This document shows, one piece after another, positions 55,626 through 64,000 of a stretch of DNA of 64,000 nucleotides (the stretch's first letter is position 1; each line of letters opens with the position of its first letter). The DNA is from Rhizobium sp. BT04 (GTDB taxonomy: Bacteria; Pseudomonadota; Alphaproteobacteria; Rhizobiales; Rhizobiaceae). A program made the translations under genes and the position numbers. The stretch covers positions 1,240,001 through 1,304,000 of the forward strand of contig NZ_CP125652.1 of the NCBI RefSeq assembly GCF_030053135.1, written 5' to 3'. A model generated the notes under the pieces. It worked only from the letters and a program-made list of their open reading frames with translations. It was not told the DNA's origin and searched no databases.

Positions 55626-56081
55626 TTATTGCTGCTGTTGCGCTGGCGCCGCCGGCGGCGGAGTGCCGATCTTTTCCAGAACCTTCTTGGCCAGAGCCGG
55701 GTCGCTCTGCGCGGCGGTCAGGATCGAGGAATATTCCTCGACGGAGATGCCGTTAGAGGCTTCGACGGTGTCGACCATCTGCTTCTTGGCTTCTTGCTGC
55801 AGCTTTTGCTTGGCAGCCTCGTCCTTCGTCGCGCCGATCTTGGCAGAATATTCCTGGCGGACCTTGTCGACCTGCAGATAGGCAACGGCAAAGGCCTCGA
55901 TTTTCTGATCGCTGACGGGAGCGGCCGCACCGTTGCCACCGCTCTGTCCCTGCATCGGCGCCTGGCCTTGTGCCGGCGGTTGCGCTTGTGCCGGCTGCTG
56001 CTGAGCGGATGCCGGGCTGAAAGCAAGCAGGCTGAAGACCGCAGCGGTCATCGTTGCGACGGGTGTGTAACGAGTGATCAT
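55626..56081 (-). CDS. DUF4168 family secreted protein
   Basis: A 151-residue protein. Signal peptide at the N-terminus (MTAAVFSLLAFSPASAQ), a Gln/Pro/Ala/Gly-rich linker, then the DUF4168 helical domain (residues about 60-135, IEAFAVAYLQVDKVRQEY...). Function unknown, periplasmic. The C-terminus is a Pro/Ala/Gln tail. GGAAC stands before the ATG. Divergent from nothing close; single gene. Confidence 0.82.
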   Translation of the reverse strand: MITRYTPVATMTAAVFSLLAFSPASAQQQPAQAQPPAQGQAPMQGQSGGNGAAAPVSDQKIEAFAVAYLQVDKVRQEYSAKIGATKDEAAKQKLQQEAKKQMVDTVEASNGISVEEYSSILTAAQSDPALAKKVLEKIGTPPPAAPAQQQQ

Positions 56082-56308
56082 ATTCGTTCCTTTTCACGTG
56101 CATGATTTGAGCGGCAGCAGGACCGCCTCGGTCGATCGCTCAGCCGCTGGGGCTGGCGAGGTCGCGACGATGAACCTTGAAGAGGGCACGGTGCGGCGGT
56201 AACGGGGCGATTTGCTGACGATTGAGCGGCGGCTTTGTGACCGTCGAGATGTCGGCTGGTGGTCAGCGCGCCTCCACCCCAACGCCTGGCGCGACCGGGT
56301 CAACCACC

Positions 56309-57172
56309 CTATTTCGCGAACCGCCGGGCGCCGGCCACGCATAGGATGACGGCGACGGTGACGGCGAGCATGGCCCAGGTCACGGGCTCGTGCAGCAGGG
56401 TGGCGGCAAGCGCCAGGCCGAAGAACGGCTGGAGCAGCTGCAGCTGGCCGACGGCGGCGATGCCGCCCTGCGACAGGCCGCGATACCAGAAGATGAAGCC
56501 GATCAGCATCGAAAACAGCGAGACATAGGCAAGGCCGAGCAGCGCCGGTGTTTCAATGCCGGAAAAGCTCGCCGGCCGATGCAAAAGCGCAACCGCGACC
56601 ATCACCGGCAGCGACAGCACCAGCGCCCAGGAAATCACCTGCCAGCCGCCGAGTGTGCGCGAAAGCCGGCCGCCCTCGGCATAACCGAGGCCGCAGACGA
56701 TGATCGCCGCCAGCATCAACAGGTCGCCGACCGGTGATGCCGTCAGCCCTTGTGTCAGTGCGAAGCCGGCCACCAGCGCGCTGCCCAGGATGGAAAACAG
56801 CCAGAATGCCGGCTTCGGCCGTTCTCCGCCGCGGACCACGCCGAAGATCGCCGTTGCCAGCGGCAGGAGACCGACGAAGACGATCGAATGGGCTGAGGTG
56901 ACGTGCTGCAGCGCCAGCGCCGTCAGCAGGGGGAAGCCGACGACGACGCCGAGCGCGACGACGACAAGCGAGAGCAGATCGCGCCCGCTCGGCCGCTTCT
57001 CCCTGAAGATGATCAGCAGGCCAAGCGCCAGAATGCCGGCAATCGCCGCGCGCGCCACGGTCAGGAAGACCGGATCGAACTGCATCACCGCCACCCGCGT
57101 CGCCGGCAGTGATCCGCTGAAGATCACCACCCCGATAAAACCATTGATCCATCCCGATGCCATGCGGTCCAT
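56309..57172 (-). CDS. EamA-family (DMT) exporter
   Basis: A 287-residue inner-membrane protein with about ten transmembrane helices and two EamA repeats, typical of drug/metabolite transporters. It is transcribed divergently from a MocR-type regulator with about 110 bp between them, a common pairing in which the regulator controls the exporter. Candidate operator at 57258-57283. Substrate unknown, often an amino acid or similar metabolite. Confidence 0.87.
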   Translation of the reverse strand: MDRMASGWINGFIGVVIFSGSLPATRVAVMQFDPVFLTVARAAIAGILALGLLIIFREKRPSGRDLLSLVVVALGVVVGFPLLTALALQHVTSAHSIVFVGLLPLATAIFGVVRGGERPKPAFWLFSILGSALVAGFALTQGLTASPVGDLLMLAAIIVCGLGYAEGGRLSRTLGGWQVISWALVLSLPVMVAVALLHRPASFSGIETPALLGLAYVSLFSMLIGFIFWYRGLSQGGIAAVGQLQLLQPFFGLALAATLLHEPVTWAMLAVTVAVILCVAGARRFAK

Positions 57173-57257
57173 GATGCGCTGCGCTCCTTCAATATCTAGC
57201 CCTTATCGGCCAACAGCGATGGCCATGACAGTGACAGTCTGATACGATTTTGCAAAA

Positions 57258-57283
57258 CTGTAATGGTTCGGAATGCAATACAG
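57258..57283. promoter_or_regulatory. CTGTA-N16-TACAG operator candidate
   Basis: CTGTA at 57258-57262 and its complement TACAG at 57279-57283 are separated by 16 bases, just before ATG 57284 of the MocR-type regulator. This spacing suits a dimeric regulator and autoregulation. Inferred. Confidence 0.4.
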
Positions 57284-58675
57284 ATGAACGAAGGACGCAC
57301 CCGCGTGGAGATGGTCGTCGCGACGATCAGACAACGCATCGCCGGGCGCAGCCTGACGCCGGGCGCCAAGCTGCCTTCGGTCCGGGGACTGGCGGCGACG
57401 TTGAAGCTGTCGACATCGACCGTCGTCGACGCCTATGAGCGGTTGGTCGCCGAAGGCGCCATCCTGGCAAGACCGGGCTCGGGGTTCTATGTCGCCAATC
57501 AGGCAGCCCCCTTTGCGCTTGCCGAGGCCGGGCCGAGGCTCGACCGCGCCGTCGATCCGTTCTGGATATCGCGGCAATCGCTGGAGGCTGATGAAACCGA
57601 CCTGAAGCCCGGCTGCGGCTGGCTGCCGCCCTCCTGGCTGCCGGGAGAGGGCATACGCCGCGGGCTGAGGACGCTTGCCCGCGCCGACGGGGCAGCACTT
57701 GCCGATTACAGCTCGCCGCTCGGCCTGCCGCAACTGCGCCAGCTGATTTCGCGGCGCATGGGCGAACGGGGGATAGAAGCCTCCCCTGAACAAATCATGC
57801 TGGCCGATTCCGGCACGCAGGCAATCGATCTGCTCTGCCGTTTCCTGCTGGAACCCGGCGACACGGTACTGGTCGACGACCCCTGCTATTTCAATTTCCA
57901 TGCGCTGCTGCGCGCCCATCGGGCAAAGATCGTCGGTGTGCCCTACACCCCGTCCGGTCCCGATATCGAGCGGTTTGCGCAAGTGGTCGCCGATGAGCGG
58001 CCGCGGCTCTACATCACCAACTCCGCCATCCACAATCCCACAGGCGCAACGTTGTCTCCTGTTGCGGCCCACCGCGTTCTAAAACTCGCCGACCAGTTCG
58101 ATCTGACCATCATCGAGGACGATATCTTCGCCGATTTCGAATATACGCCGGCGCCCCGCCTTGCCGCCTTCGACGGGCTGGAGCGGGTCATCCATATCGG
58201 CAGTTTTTCAAAAACTCTGTCGGCCTCGGCCCGCTGCGGCTTCGTCGCGGCGAAACCCGAATGGATCGACGGCCTGACCGACCTCAAGATCGCCACCTCC
58301 TTCGGCGGCGGCCGGCTGACGGCGGAACTGGTGCTGACCGTCTTGAGCGACGGCAGCTATCGCAAACACATGGAGACGCTGAGACACCGCCTCTCCCAGG
58401 CGATGAGCGACGTCTCGGTCCGGCTGAAGGGCTTGGGGATAACGCCCTGGCTGGAGCCGCAGGCCGGAATGTTTCTTTGGTGCCGGCTGCCCGACGGCAT
58501 CGATGCCGCTGACGTGGCGCGGGCCGGACTGGAAAAGAGGATCGTGTTGGCGCCGGGAAACGCCTTCAGCCTATCGCAATCGGCAACGAATTTCATGCGG
58601 TTCAATGTGGCTCAGACGCTGGATGCGCGGGTGTTCGAGGTGTTGGGGGATGTGTTGGCGAGGGACAGGAAATAA
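57284..58675 (+). CDS. MocR-family regulator (GntR HTH + PLP aminotransferase)
   Basis: About 463 residues. An N-terminal GntR winged helix (about 10-75, LPSVRGLAATLKLSTSTVV) is joined by a linker to a type I aminotransferase-like domain. The PLP lysine lies in HIGSFSKTLSASARCG, and the conserved TNSAIHNPTG segment contributes to cofactor binding. MocR/PdxR/GabR proteins use the aminotransferase domain as a sensor. ATG 57263 is the longer alternative, but it lies inside the candidate operator. It probably controls the divergent EamA exporter. The name MocR denotes the family only and does not imply a link to the mocDEF genes. Confidence 0.88.
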   Translation: MNEGRTRVEMVVATIRQRIAGRSLTPGAKLPSVRGLAATLKLSTSTVVDAYERLVAEGAILARPGSGFYVANQAAPFALAEAGPRLDRAVDPFWISRQSLEADETDLKPGCGWLPPSWLPGEGIRRGLRTLARADGAALADYSSPLGLPQLRQLISRRMGERGIEASPEQIMLADSGTQAIDLLCRFLLEPGDTVLVDDPCYFNFHALLRAHRAKIVGVPYTPSGPDIERFAQVVADERPRLYITNSAIHNPTGATLSPVAAHRVLKLADQFDLTIIEDDIFADFEYTPAPRLAAFDGLERVIHIGSFSKTLSASARCGFVAAKPEWIDGLTDLKIATSFGGGRLTAELVLTVLSDGSYRKHMETLRHRLSQAMSDVSVRLKGLGITPWLEPQAGMFLWCRLPDGIDAADVARAGLEKRIVLAPGNAFSLSQSATNFMRFNVAQTLDARVFEVLGDVLARDRK

Positions 58676-58748
58676 GAAACGAGCCGTGGCTGCGGCCAGC
58701 ATTATTGGCGGTGCGGCGGTTCTCCGACGCGCGGCATCCTCCGACGCT

Positions 58749-58883
58749 CCTCATCCTTGTAGGTGCGTAGCCCGAGAGGGCGAAGCCTCGAAGGACACGC
58801 TCAACGCCGTTTCTTGCATTCGTCGAACGTGGGAACACCCGCCTCGTCCTTCGAGGCCCCTGCGGGGCACCTCGGGGATGAGG
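58749..58883. repeat. Dispersed palindromic repeat, inverted pair
   Basis: Arms CCTCATCC...GCCTCGAAGGAC (58749-58756, 58785-58796) and GTCCTTCGAGGC...GGATGAGG (58846-58857, 58876-58883) are reverse complements. A near copy of the right half stands at 61750. Resembles rhizobial mosaic/REP-type elements; between convergent genes. Confidence 0.65.
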
Positions 58884-58951
58884 CTCTCTTGGAGGCTGCG
58901 CATGCCAGCCGTGAGCCACCTCTGGGCACTCACCGTGGCGCAATGCACACC

Positions 58952-59353
58952 TCAAAACGATCGATTGACCGCCTTGTCATTGGCAAGACGCGTCACGCAG
59001 CCTTCGAGCTTGGCGAGCAGCAGATCGAAGTCGAGCGGCTTGGTCAGATAGTCGGCCGCCCCGCCGCGCAGGCCGGCGAGCGTGTTCTCCCGGTCGGTCA
59101 GCGCCGTCAGCAGGATGAAGGGGATATTGGAGAGCTCGGGGTGGTTGATCTGAATTTCCGCCAGAAGCTGGTGCCCATCCATAACAGGCATCGAAATATC
59201 GCTGATGACGATGTCGGGCCATTTCGACAGGATCATTTCCAGTCCCTCGGCGCCGTTCGAGGCCTCGATCGTTTTATAGCCGGCTTCGTTCAACTCCTCG
59301 ACAAGGAGGTTGCGAATCTCGACTTCGTCTTCCACGCACAGAACTGTAACCAT
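58952..59353 (-). CDS. Single-domain response regulator (receiver)
   Basis: A 133-residue CheY-like receiver with no output domain. The acidic pair is in VEDEVEI, the phospho-Asp is in VISDISMPVMDG (near residue 52), the Thr/Ser in LLTALTD and the Lys in LTKPLDFDLL. It starts 11 bp after the stop of the histidine kinase gene and is surely its partner. Lacking DNA-binding or enzyme output, it must act through protein contacts or as a phosphate sink. Confidence 0.9.
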   Translation of the reverse strand: MVTVLCVEDEVEIRNLLVEELNEAGYKTIEASNGAEGLEMILSKWPDIVISDISMPVMDGHQLLAEIQINHPELSNIPFILLTALTDRENTLAGLRGGAADYLTKPLDFDLLLAKLEGCVTRLANDKAVNRSF

Positions 59354-59364
59354 GAGCTCTTCCC

Positions 59365-61164
59365 TTAAGCTGCAACATGTTGATCCGACAACAGAAATTC
59401 TATTGGCAGAAGAATGGTAAAAGTTGTGCCCTGGCCGAGCGCGCTCGCCACCTCGACGGTGCCGCCGTGCAGTTCGACGACCTGCTTGACGACGTTCAAG
59501 CCGATGCCGGTTCCAGCAATGCCCGTGGCGCTGCGGGCGCGGTAATAGGGCTGGAACAGTTTCGGCAGATCGTCCGCATCCATGCCGATGCCGCTGTCGG
59601 AGATGGCGATCTCCACCGTCTTCTCGTCGGCCCGGGCGCGAACATGAATGTCGGGCGCTTTGGGCGAATATTTGACGGCGTTCGAAATCAGATTGGTGAA
59701 GACCTGTTCCATCGCGCTGCGGTCGAACGTCAATATATCGGGTATGGGCTCGAGAGCGAGATGAAACTGATGCGAGCGGCTGAGGTGGCGCTGCCTGTCG
59801 CAGCAGCTGACGAGCACGGCTTTCAGATCGCCTTCGCTCCGCTTCAGTGTGATCTGCCCGGTTTCAAGCCGGCCGCTGGCGAGAATGCTCTCCATCAGAT
59901 CGACCATGCGCACCACCGCACTACGGATCACGCCGGCTTTTTCGTGAACGTAATCGCCGCTGACGTTGGTGATCGAGCGGCAGAGCCGCTGGGCAGCGGC
60001 GTCGATGATGGCGAGCGGCGTGCGAAACTCGTGCGAGGCCATGGCGACGAACTGTCGCTGGAGCGCATTCACCTGGCGTTCGTGCACCAGCAGCCGGTCC
60101 AGTTCCTCTCTCTGCCTTTCGATTTCGGCTGTTCGATCGGCGACCATGTCTTCCAGATGGTTGCGGTGGTGGGTGAGCTCAGCCTGGCTGTCCAGCAGGG
60201 TCAGCGAGGTGCGATGCAGACCGCGTCCGAGCCAGAATACGACGGTGATCAGCAGCGCCAGGCAACCGAGCCCTGCCGGCGCAATCTGTTTAAGCAGCAT
60301 GAAACCGGGCAGGATGGGCGGCCACACGAAATAGCCGATGGTGCCGCCGTCATGCGACGACACCGGCACTTGCGCCCGCTCGTCCTCACCTTTCGAAGGC
60401 GCGAAATGCAATCCTTCGAGCCGCGCATGATGGGCGATACTTTCAGCAACCTTTCCATCGATGAACTTGACCGAGATGGCGATGAATTCCTGGCCCGCCT
60501 CGACCTGCATCCTGGCCGAACTCGGCAGAATCGGGCGTGCGCTGGCAGTTGCCGGCCTGTTGCCGATCATGATCGTGCGAACCGTAGCCAGTAGACCAAG
60601 CGCTTCGGCGCCGGGCTTTGCAGCCCGCTCGGTGAGAACGACGCGCATCTCTCCGGCGAGAGCGGTCATTTCCAGGCCGTCGTCGTTCGCGAGCCGGGGC
60701 GGCATGGCGTCCGAGCCGTCGCGAAACGCAAACATCAGGCGATTGGCATCGTCGAAAATGTAGGTCCTGTCGTGCCCAAAATACTGGCTCGTCCACCGAC
60801 CGACATTATCGAGTAGCCATTCATGGTTCCGCTGCTTGGCATAAAGGAAGGCATCGTCCCACTTCGTAACGCTTTCCTGTTCCCGGGGAAGCGCTGCGAT
60901 CTGCTCTTCCAATCCTTGGCCGACGAAATCGGCCTGCCGGCGCAGCGAGAGGTCATCGACCTTCATCGCGGCGAGCCACGCAAATCCACACAGCAACACA
61001 GCCGCCGCGCAGGTGAGCGTCACCAGGACGAATGTAATGTGGGATGTGAGCCCGACCTTCAATACCTGCAACCTTTTGATGGCGCCCGCTGCCGAGAAAT
61101 TGACACGCAAAGGTTGACGGATTGTGAATTGCGCTTGCGCTTGCTTACCTCCATGCTCAGTCAC
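59365..61164 (-). CDS. Membrane histidine kinase with CHASE4-type sensor
   Basis: A 599-residue sensor kinase. A first TM helix (about residues 40-65), a periplasmic CHASE4-like sensor (KWDDAFLYAKQRNHEWL onward), a second TM (about 285-305), a coiled coil, then HisKA with MASHEFRTPL (phospho-His) and HATPase_c with NLISNAVKYSP, DSGIGM and GTGIGLNVV. The response regulator follows in the operon. The GTG at 61164 has no obvious ribosome site, so the start may be further in. Signal unknown. Confidence 0.88.
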   Translation of the reverse strand: MTEHGGKQAQAQFTIRQPLRVNFSAAGAIKRLQVLKVGLTSHITFVLVTLTCAAAVLLCGFAWLAAMKVDDLSLRRQADFVGQGLEEQIAALPREQESVTKWDDAFLYAKQRNHEWLLDNVGRWTSQYFGHDRTYIFDDANRLMFAFRDGSDAMPPRLANDDGLEMTALAGEMRVVLTERAAKPGAEALGLLATVRTIMIGNRPATASARPILPSSARMQVEAGQEFIAISVKFIDGKVAESIAHHARLEGLHFAPSKGEDERAQVPVSSHDGGTIGYFVWPPILPGFMLLKQIAPAGLGCLALLITVVFWLGRGLHRTSLTLLDSQAELTHHRNHLEDMVADRTAEIERQREELDRLLVHERQVNALQRQFVAMASHEFRTPLAIIDAAAQRLCRSITNVSGDYVHEKAGVIRSAVVRMVDLMESILASGRLETGQITLKRSEGDLKAVLVSCCDRQRHLSRSHQFHLALEPIPDILTFDRSAMEQVFTNLISNAVKYSPKAPDIHVRARADEKTVEIAISDSGIGMDADDLPKLFQPYYRARSATGIAGTGIGLNVVKQVVELHGGTVEVASALGQGTTFTILLPIEFLLSDQHVAA

Positions 61165-61201
61165 AAATTGATATTCTCAGCCGCCATGGAAGGAGGAGAG
61201 C

Positions 61202-61744
61202 ATGAAGGCTTCAGCATCGCCGGATAGGTCAGGCATCAGGATCGAACCGATCGCTGCCGCCCATATCGACAGCTTTCACTATGCGCTCGACGTGGTCGCG
61301 CGGGAGAAAAAATACCTGTCGATGCTTGAGGCAACACCCCTGCCGCAGACGCGTGATTTCATCATGGGCATGATCGAAAAAGGCAATCCTCAATTCGTCG
61401 CCGCCGCTGGAGACGAGGTCGTCGGCTGGTGCGACATCAGCCGGCACTTCTTCCGCTCGCATGCCCACCGCGGAAAGCTCGGAATGGGGATCATTCCCGC
61501 CTATCGGGGCAAGGGCCTGGGACAAATTCTGATCGAGACGACATTGAAAGCGGCGCAGAACGCCGGCTTCATGCGGGTCGAACTCGATGTTTACGAAGAC
61601 AACGCCCGTGCGATCGCTCTCTACGAAAAAGTCGGATTTACCCGCGAGGGAATAGTCCGACGTGCGGCGCGTATCGACGGCCGGTTCATCGATGCGGTCA
61701 GCATGGCGATTTTGTTCGATGAGAATGGGGCGCGCAGCCTCTAA
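61202..61744 (+). CDS. GNAT-family N-acetyltransferase
   Basis: A 180-residue acetyltransferase with the GNAT fold. The acetyl-CoA loop is seen as IIPAYRGKGLGQILIE (motif A, RGKGLG), and motif B as VELDVYEDNARAIALYEKVGF. GGAGGAG stands just before the ATG. Resembles RimJ/RimL or RibT-like acetyltransferases with unknown acceptor. Divergent from the histidine kinase. Confidence 0.88.
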   Translation: MKASASPDRSGIRIEPIAAAHIDSFHYALDVVAREKKYLSMLEATPLPQTRDFIMGMIEKGNPQFVAAAGDEVVGWCDISRHFFRSHAHRGKLGMGIIPAYRGKGLGQILIETTLKAAQNAGFMRVELDVYEDNARAIALYEKVGFTREGIVRRAARIDGRFIDAVSMAILFDENGARSL

Positions 61745-61749
61745 GAAAG

Positions 61750-61796
61750 CCTCATCCTGAGGCGCCCCGCAGGGGCCCCGAAGGGCGAGGCGGGTG
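61750..61796 (+). repeat. Dispersed palindromic repeat, second copy
   Basis: Nearly the same as the reverse complement of 58836-58883, with differences mainly at the CCGAGGTG/TGAGGCG step and two single bases. It contains the palindromic core GCCCCGCAGGGGC. It follows the GNAT stop by five bases and may also end transcription. Confidence 0.65.
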
Positions 61797-61812
61797 CGCC
61801 GACGTTCACAAT

Positions 61813-62475
61813 TCACCCCGGCCGGCGCACCGCGCGGATCTTGCCACTGCCGCCGCCTCCGCAGAAGAAGCGGTCTGCACCGTCGGATTCGAGGCCGGAG
61901 ACGCCGGTGCCTTCGGGCATATCGAGCCGTTCCAGCACCTCTCCCGTATTCGGGTCGATGCGCCTGACATCGCTATCGTCGCCCTCCCAGGTCCCGTGCC
62001 AGAGCTGGCCGTCGACCCAGGTGACGCCCGTCACGACGCGGTTGGATTCGATGGTGCGAAGAATTTTGCCGGTCTCCGGATCGATCTGATGGATTTTGCG
62101 GCCGCGGTGCTGGCCGACCCAGAGCGTACCTTCGGCCCAGGCAAGGCCGGAATCGCCGCCATTGCCGGGCGCCGGGATGGTGGCAAGGATGCGGCCGGTC
62201 TTCGGATCGATCTTGTGAATGACATCCTCGGCGATCTGGTAGAGAAACTCGCCGTCGAAGGCCGTTCCGGCATGGGATGCGACCTCGATCACGCGCACCA
62301 CCTCGCCACTTGCGGGATCGAGCGCATTCAGCCTGTCGCCCGAGGCGAACCAGACGTGCTCACCGTCGAAGGTGACGCCGTTGACACGCTCGGCACCGGG
62401 AAAGGGTCCATATTCGCGGATGATAGTTGCAGCCGATTTCTTCATCTCTTCCATCCCTGTCGTTCGGGCCATCAC
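61813..62475 (-). CDS. Beta-propeller protein (Vgb/glutamine-cyclotransferase-like)
   Basis: A 220-residue protein with repeated blades of the pattern KIDPKTGRILATI and QIDPETGKILRTI, as in virginiamycin B lyase-like (Vgb) or YncE-type propellers. No signal peptide is seen. The start is uncertain: ATG 62475 or internal ATGs at 62472, 62454 and 62445. It is 33 bp downstream of an unusual HTH regulator, so the two are probably cotranscribed. Function unknown. Confidence 0.75.
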   Translation of the reverse strand: MMARTTGMEEMKKSAATIIREYGPFPGAERVNGVTFDGEHVWFASGDRLNALDPASGEVVRVIEVASHAGTAFDGEFLYQIAEDVIHKIDPKTGRILATIPAPGNGGDSGLAWAEGTLWVGQHRGRKIHQIDPETGKILRTIESNRVVTGVTWVDGQLWHGTWEGDDSDVRRIDPNTGEVLERLDMPEGTGVSGLESDGADRFFCGGGGSGKIRAVRRPG

Positions 62476-62508
62476 AATCAGTCAGCCATACTAATCGCTC
62501 GGCCCACC

Positions 62509-63729
62509 CTAATCACTTGGCAAAGGTCCAGGGAGTAACAAGATCGTCGGGAAAGCCGATAGCGGCGGGCTCATCCAGCGCCGCGCCCGCCCGCGCCCCA
62601 GCGATTGCACCTTGCCGTCACCGGCAAGCGAATCCAGCGCCCGCTGCACGGTGCGCGGGCTGGTTGCGAGCGCAATCGCCAAAGCCGAACTCGACCACGC
62701 CTCGCCATCGGCCAGCAGCGCGAGCACCGCCCCATGCTGGCCTTCGAGAAGCGGCGCCAGCACGGCGATATCGCCGGCGGCGCGCGGCGAAAGCGCAAAG
62801 CCGCGCTTCGTTGCCGAAACCTCCGCCACCCCCCGCAGTTCGGCACGCAGCCGGCCGATCTCGACCCGCAGCCGGGCACGATGCGATTCATCGGCGTATT
62901 TGCCGCGGAAGGCGCGCCCAATCAGCGTGCCCCTTGCCACATCCCCCGGCCAGGCTTCGGCAAGCGAGCGGGCAAGCGCAAACAGCACCGGCCGCGTCGC
63001 CAGCGAGACGGCCGTGCCGGCGTTCCAAACCACATGGCGGCAGGCGTCGATGACGAGCGCGTCCGAACCGAGCAGTGCTTCCACCTCGCCGAGCAGCAGC
63101 GGGCGCTCCCACCCTCGCGACATCAGCCGCGCCGCCGGCGTGTCGAGCACGAGGGCGGCAGCTTCGACCTCCGCCGTCAAAGCCGGGATATTGGCCGCGC
63201 GCGCCGCAAGCCTTGCCCGGTCAAGCGCCGCACGCGCCGCCTGCGTCTGCAGGCGCCGGACGGCGATACCTGATGCCACCAGCTCGTGGGCGGTCCGCAG
63301 AGCCGGCGGCAGCGGCGTCGGGTCGAGGGCCGCGAGCGCGCGCTCGGCCTCGTCGAGGCGGCCGATCAGCACCAGCCTGCGAATGGCGACATTGCCCGCA
63401 TGGGCGGCATTGACCCTGTCGCCATGCGCTTCCAGCACCATGCGCGCCGCTTCCAGCGCCTTCGGCGGCCAGATGAGATCGCGCGAGGCGAGCGCGATCT
63501 CGGCCTCGGCGACCACGCAGCGGGCTCGCGCCACCGCTTCCCGCGGGCCGAAGGCGCGCGCCGCACTCTTCAGCAGCGCCTTGGCGCGAACGAGATCGCC
63601 GAGCTGCGCCATGGCGATGCCGCGCAGCGCCAGCGCCGGCGCATCGTCGCGCAGCGCCACCCGCTTCAGCGCGCCGAGTGCGTCCCCCATTGCCAGCGCC
63701 CGCGCCGCGGCTGTGATCAGCGAGTCCAT
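62509..63729 (-). CDS. HTH regulator with Ala-rich helical-repeat N-terminus
   Basis: A 406-residue protein. The N-terminal ~230 residues are Ala/Leu/Arg-rich helices like TPR or MalT-type repeats. A middle region (about 230-300) is like a winged-helix output (AVSLATRPVLFALARSL ... RLRVEIGRLRAELRGV). A C-terminal HTH follows (about 345-385, WSSSALAIALATSPRTVQRAL). It is divergent from a DUF899 gene, which it may control, and precedes the propeller gene. Exact family not named here. Confidence 0.72.
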   Translation of the reverse strand: MDSLITAAARALAMGDALGALKRVALRDDAPALALRGIAMAQLGDLVRAKALLKSAARAFGPREAVARARCVVAEAEIALASRDLIWPPKALEAARMVLEAHGDRVNAAHAGNVAIRRLVLIGRLDEAERALAALDPTPLPPALRTAHELVASGIAVRRLQTQAARAALDRARLAARAANIPALTAEVEAAALVLDTPAARLMSRGWERPLLLGEVEALLGSDALVIDACRHVVWNAGTAVSLATRPVLFALARSLAEAWPGDVARGTLIGRAFRGKYADESHRARLRVEIGRLRAELRGVAEVSATKRGFALSPRAAGDIAVLAPLLEGQHGAVLALLADGEAWSSSALAIALATSPRTVQRALDSLAGDGKVQSLGRGRARRWMSPPLSAFPTILLLPGPLPSD

Positions 63730-63846
63730 TCAAATCCCGTCACACTTGTCACTCCCGCCATTCCCCTGCCCGGCCGTAATCTGCTCAGGACCGGCAGCCA
63801 TCCCGCGCCGGATGCTACGACGATAGACAGGCAAAGGAGAAGTCCC

Positions 63847-64000
63847 ATGACGGCACAGCTGAACGCAACACGACAACATTGGCTGGCAGCAAGGCTCGAT
63901 CTGCTCGAGGAGGAGAAGGAACTGACGCGGCGGAGCGATGCGCTGGCGCTCAAGCGCCAGCAGTTGCCCCGTGTCAGGATCGACAAGGAATACCGCTTCG
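63847..64000 (+). CDS. DUF899 (thioredoxin-fold) protein, 5' part only
   Basis: The window ends inside this gene; 51 codons are visible. The start HWLAARLDLLEEEKELTRR and the QQLPRVRIDKEYRF segment are the characteristic N-terminus of DUF899, a thioredoxin-like family of about 230-260 residues. A purine-rich AAAGGAGA site precedes the ATG. Divergent from the HTH regulator at 62509-63729. Confidence 0.82.
   Translation, partial: MTAQLNATRQHWLAARLDLLEEEKELTRRSDALALKRQQLPRVRIDKEYRF

Noticed and set aside
57284..58675. MocR as the regulator of the mocDEF operon
   Set aside because: The name is a family label only; the gene is 40 kb away and pairs with an EamA exporter, while a LacI gene adjoins mocDEF.
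59377..60594. A 405-codon plus-strand frame
   Set aside because: Antisense to the histidine kinase gene.
62612..63826. A 404-codon plus-strand frame rich in Ser, Ala and Arg
   Set aside because: Antisense to the HTH regulator; composition is that of a shadow frame.

Overview
The window reads as chromosomal or large-replicon DNA of a rhizobium, most likely the Rhizobium leguminosarum/etli group. This is an inference from the high G+C, the rhizopine-type mocDEF genes next to a LacI regulator, the many ABC and flavin-oxidoreductase catabolic genes, several c-di-GMP proteins, and short palindromic intergenic repeats like those of rhizobia. I see no rRNA, tRNA or CRISPR array.

Layout. 1-2.7 kb: an XRE/MmyB regulator divergent from an SDR oxidoreductase, then three small hydrophilic proteins. 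2.9-10.4 kb: one giant minus-strand gene for a type I-secreted VCBS/RTX adhesin with 18 identical tandem 113-residue repeats (339 bp each). 11.3-13.2 kb: three minus-strand genes (SRPBCC, GFA, DJ-1/PfpI). 13.4-18.1 kb: a LacI regulator followed by a tight four-gene operon that matches the rhizopine oxygenase genes mocD, mocE and mocF plus a TIM-barrel isomerase. 18.2-34.6 kb: a broad scavenging region with a TetR regulator, isomerase, FAD-linked oxidase, biotin/methionine sulfoxide reductase-like molybdoenzyme, a complete dipeptide-type ABC transporter, two luciferase-like monooxygenases, an acyl-CoA dehydrogenase-like flavoprotein, a ketopantoate reductase-like protein and a D-2-hydroxyacid dehydrogenase. 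Three copies of one inverted-repeat promoter element (TTTTCTAC-N7-GTAGAAAA, then AAGAA) mark it; together these suggest an organosulfur-scavenging regulon.

34.85-41.5 kb: a six-gene operon that I consider the most original part. It joins a GGDEF-EAL protein, a sensor PP2C (SpoIIE-type) phosphatase, two GHKL-kinase-like switch proteins (one degenerate) and two STAS-type proteins, one of them fused to a methyltransferase. It looks like a duplicated SiaABCD-like partner-switching module wired to c-di-GMP and to a methylation output. 41.75-45.5 kb: a Gly/Asn-rich secreted protein, a strong terminator, and a MHYT-PAS-GGDEF-EAL protein.

45.8-52.2 kb: a visibly more A+T-rich accessory island with small secreted or membrane proteins of unknown function, followed by a Gabija-type pair (OLD/TOPRIM nuclease GajA and UvrD-like helicase GajB), presumably anti-phage. 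52.4-53.8 kb: a decayed GH42 beta-galactosidase. 53.8-64 kb: core-like genes (DUF2277, cupin, DEDDh exonuclease, DUF4168, EamA exporter divergent from a MocR-type regulator, a CHASE4 histidine kinase with its receiver, GNAT, a beta-propeller protein, an unusual HTH regulator, and the start of a DUF899 protein), with dispersed palindromic repeats between them.
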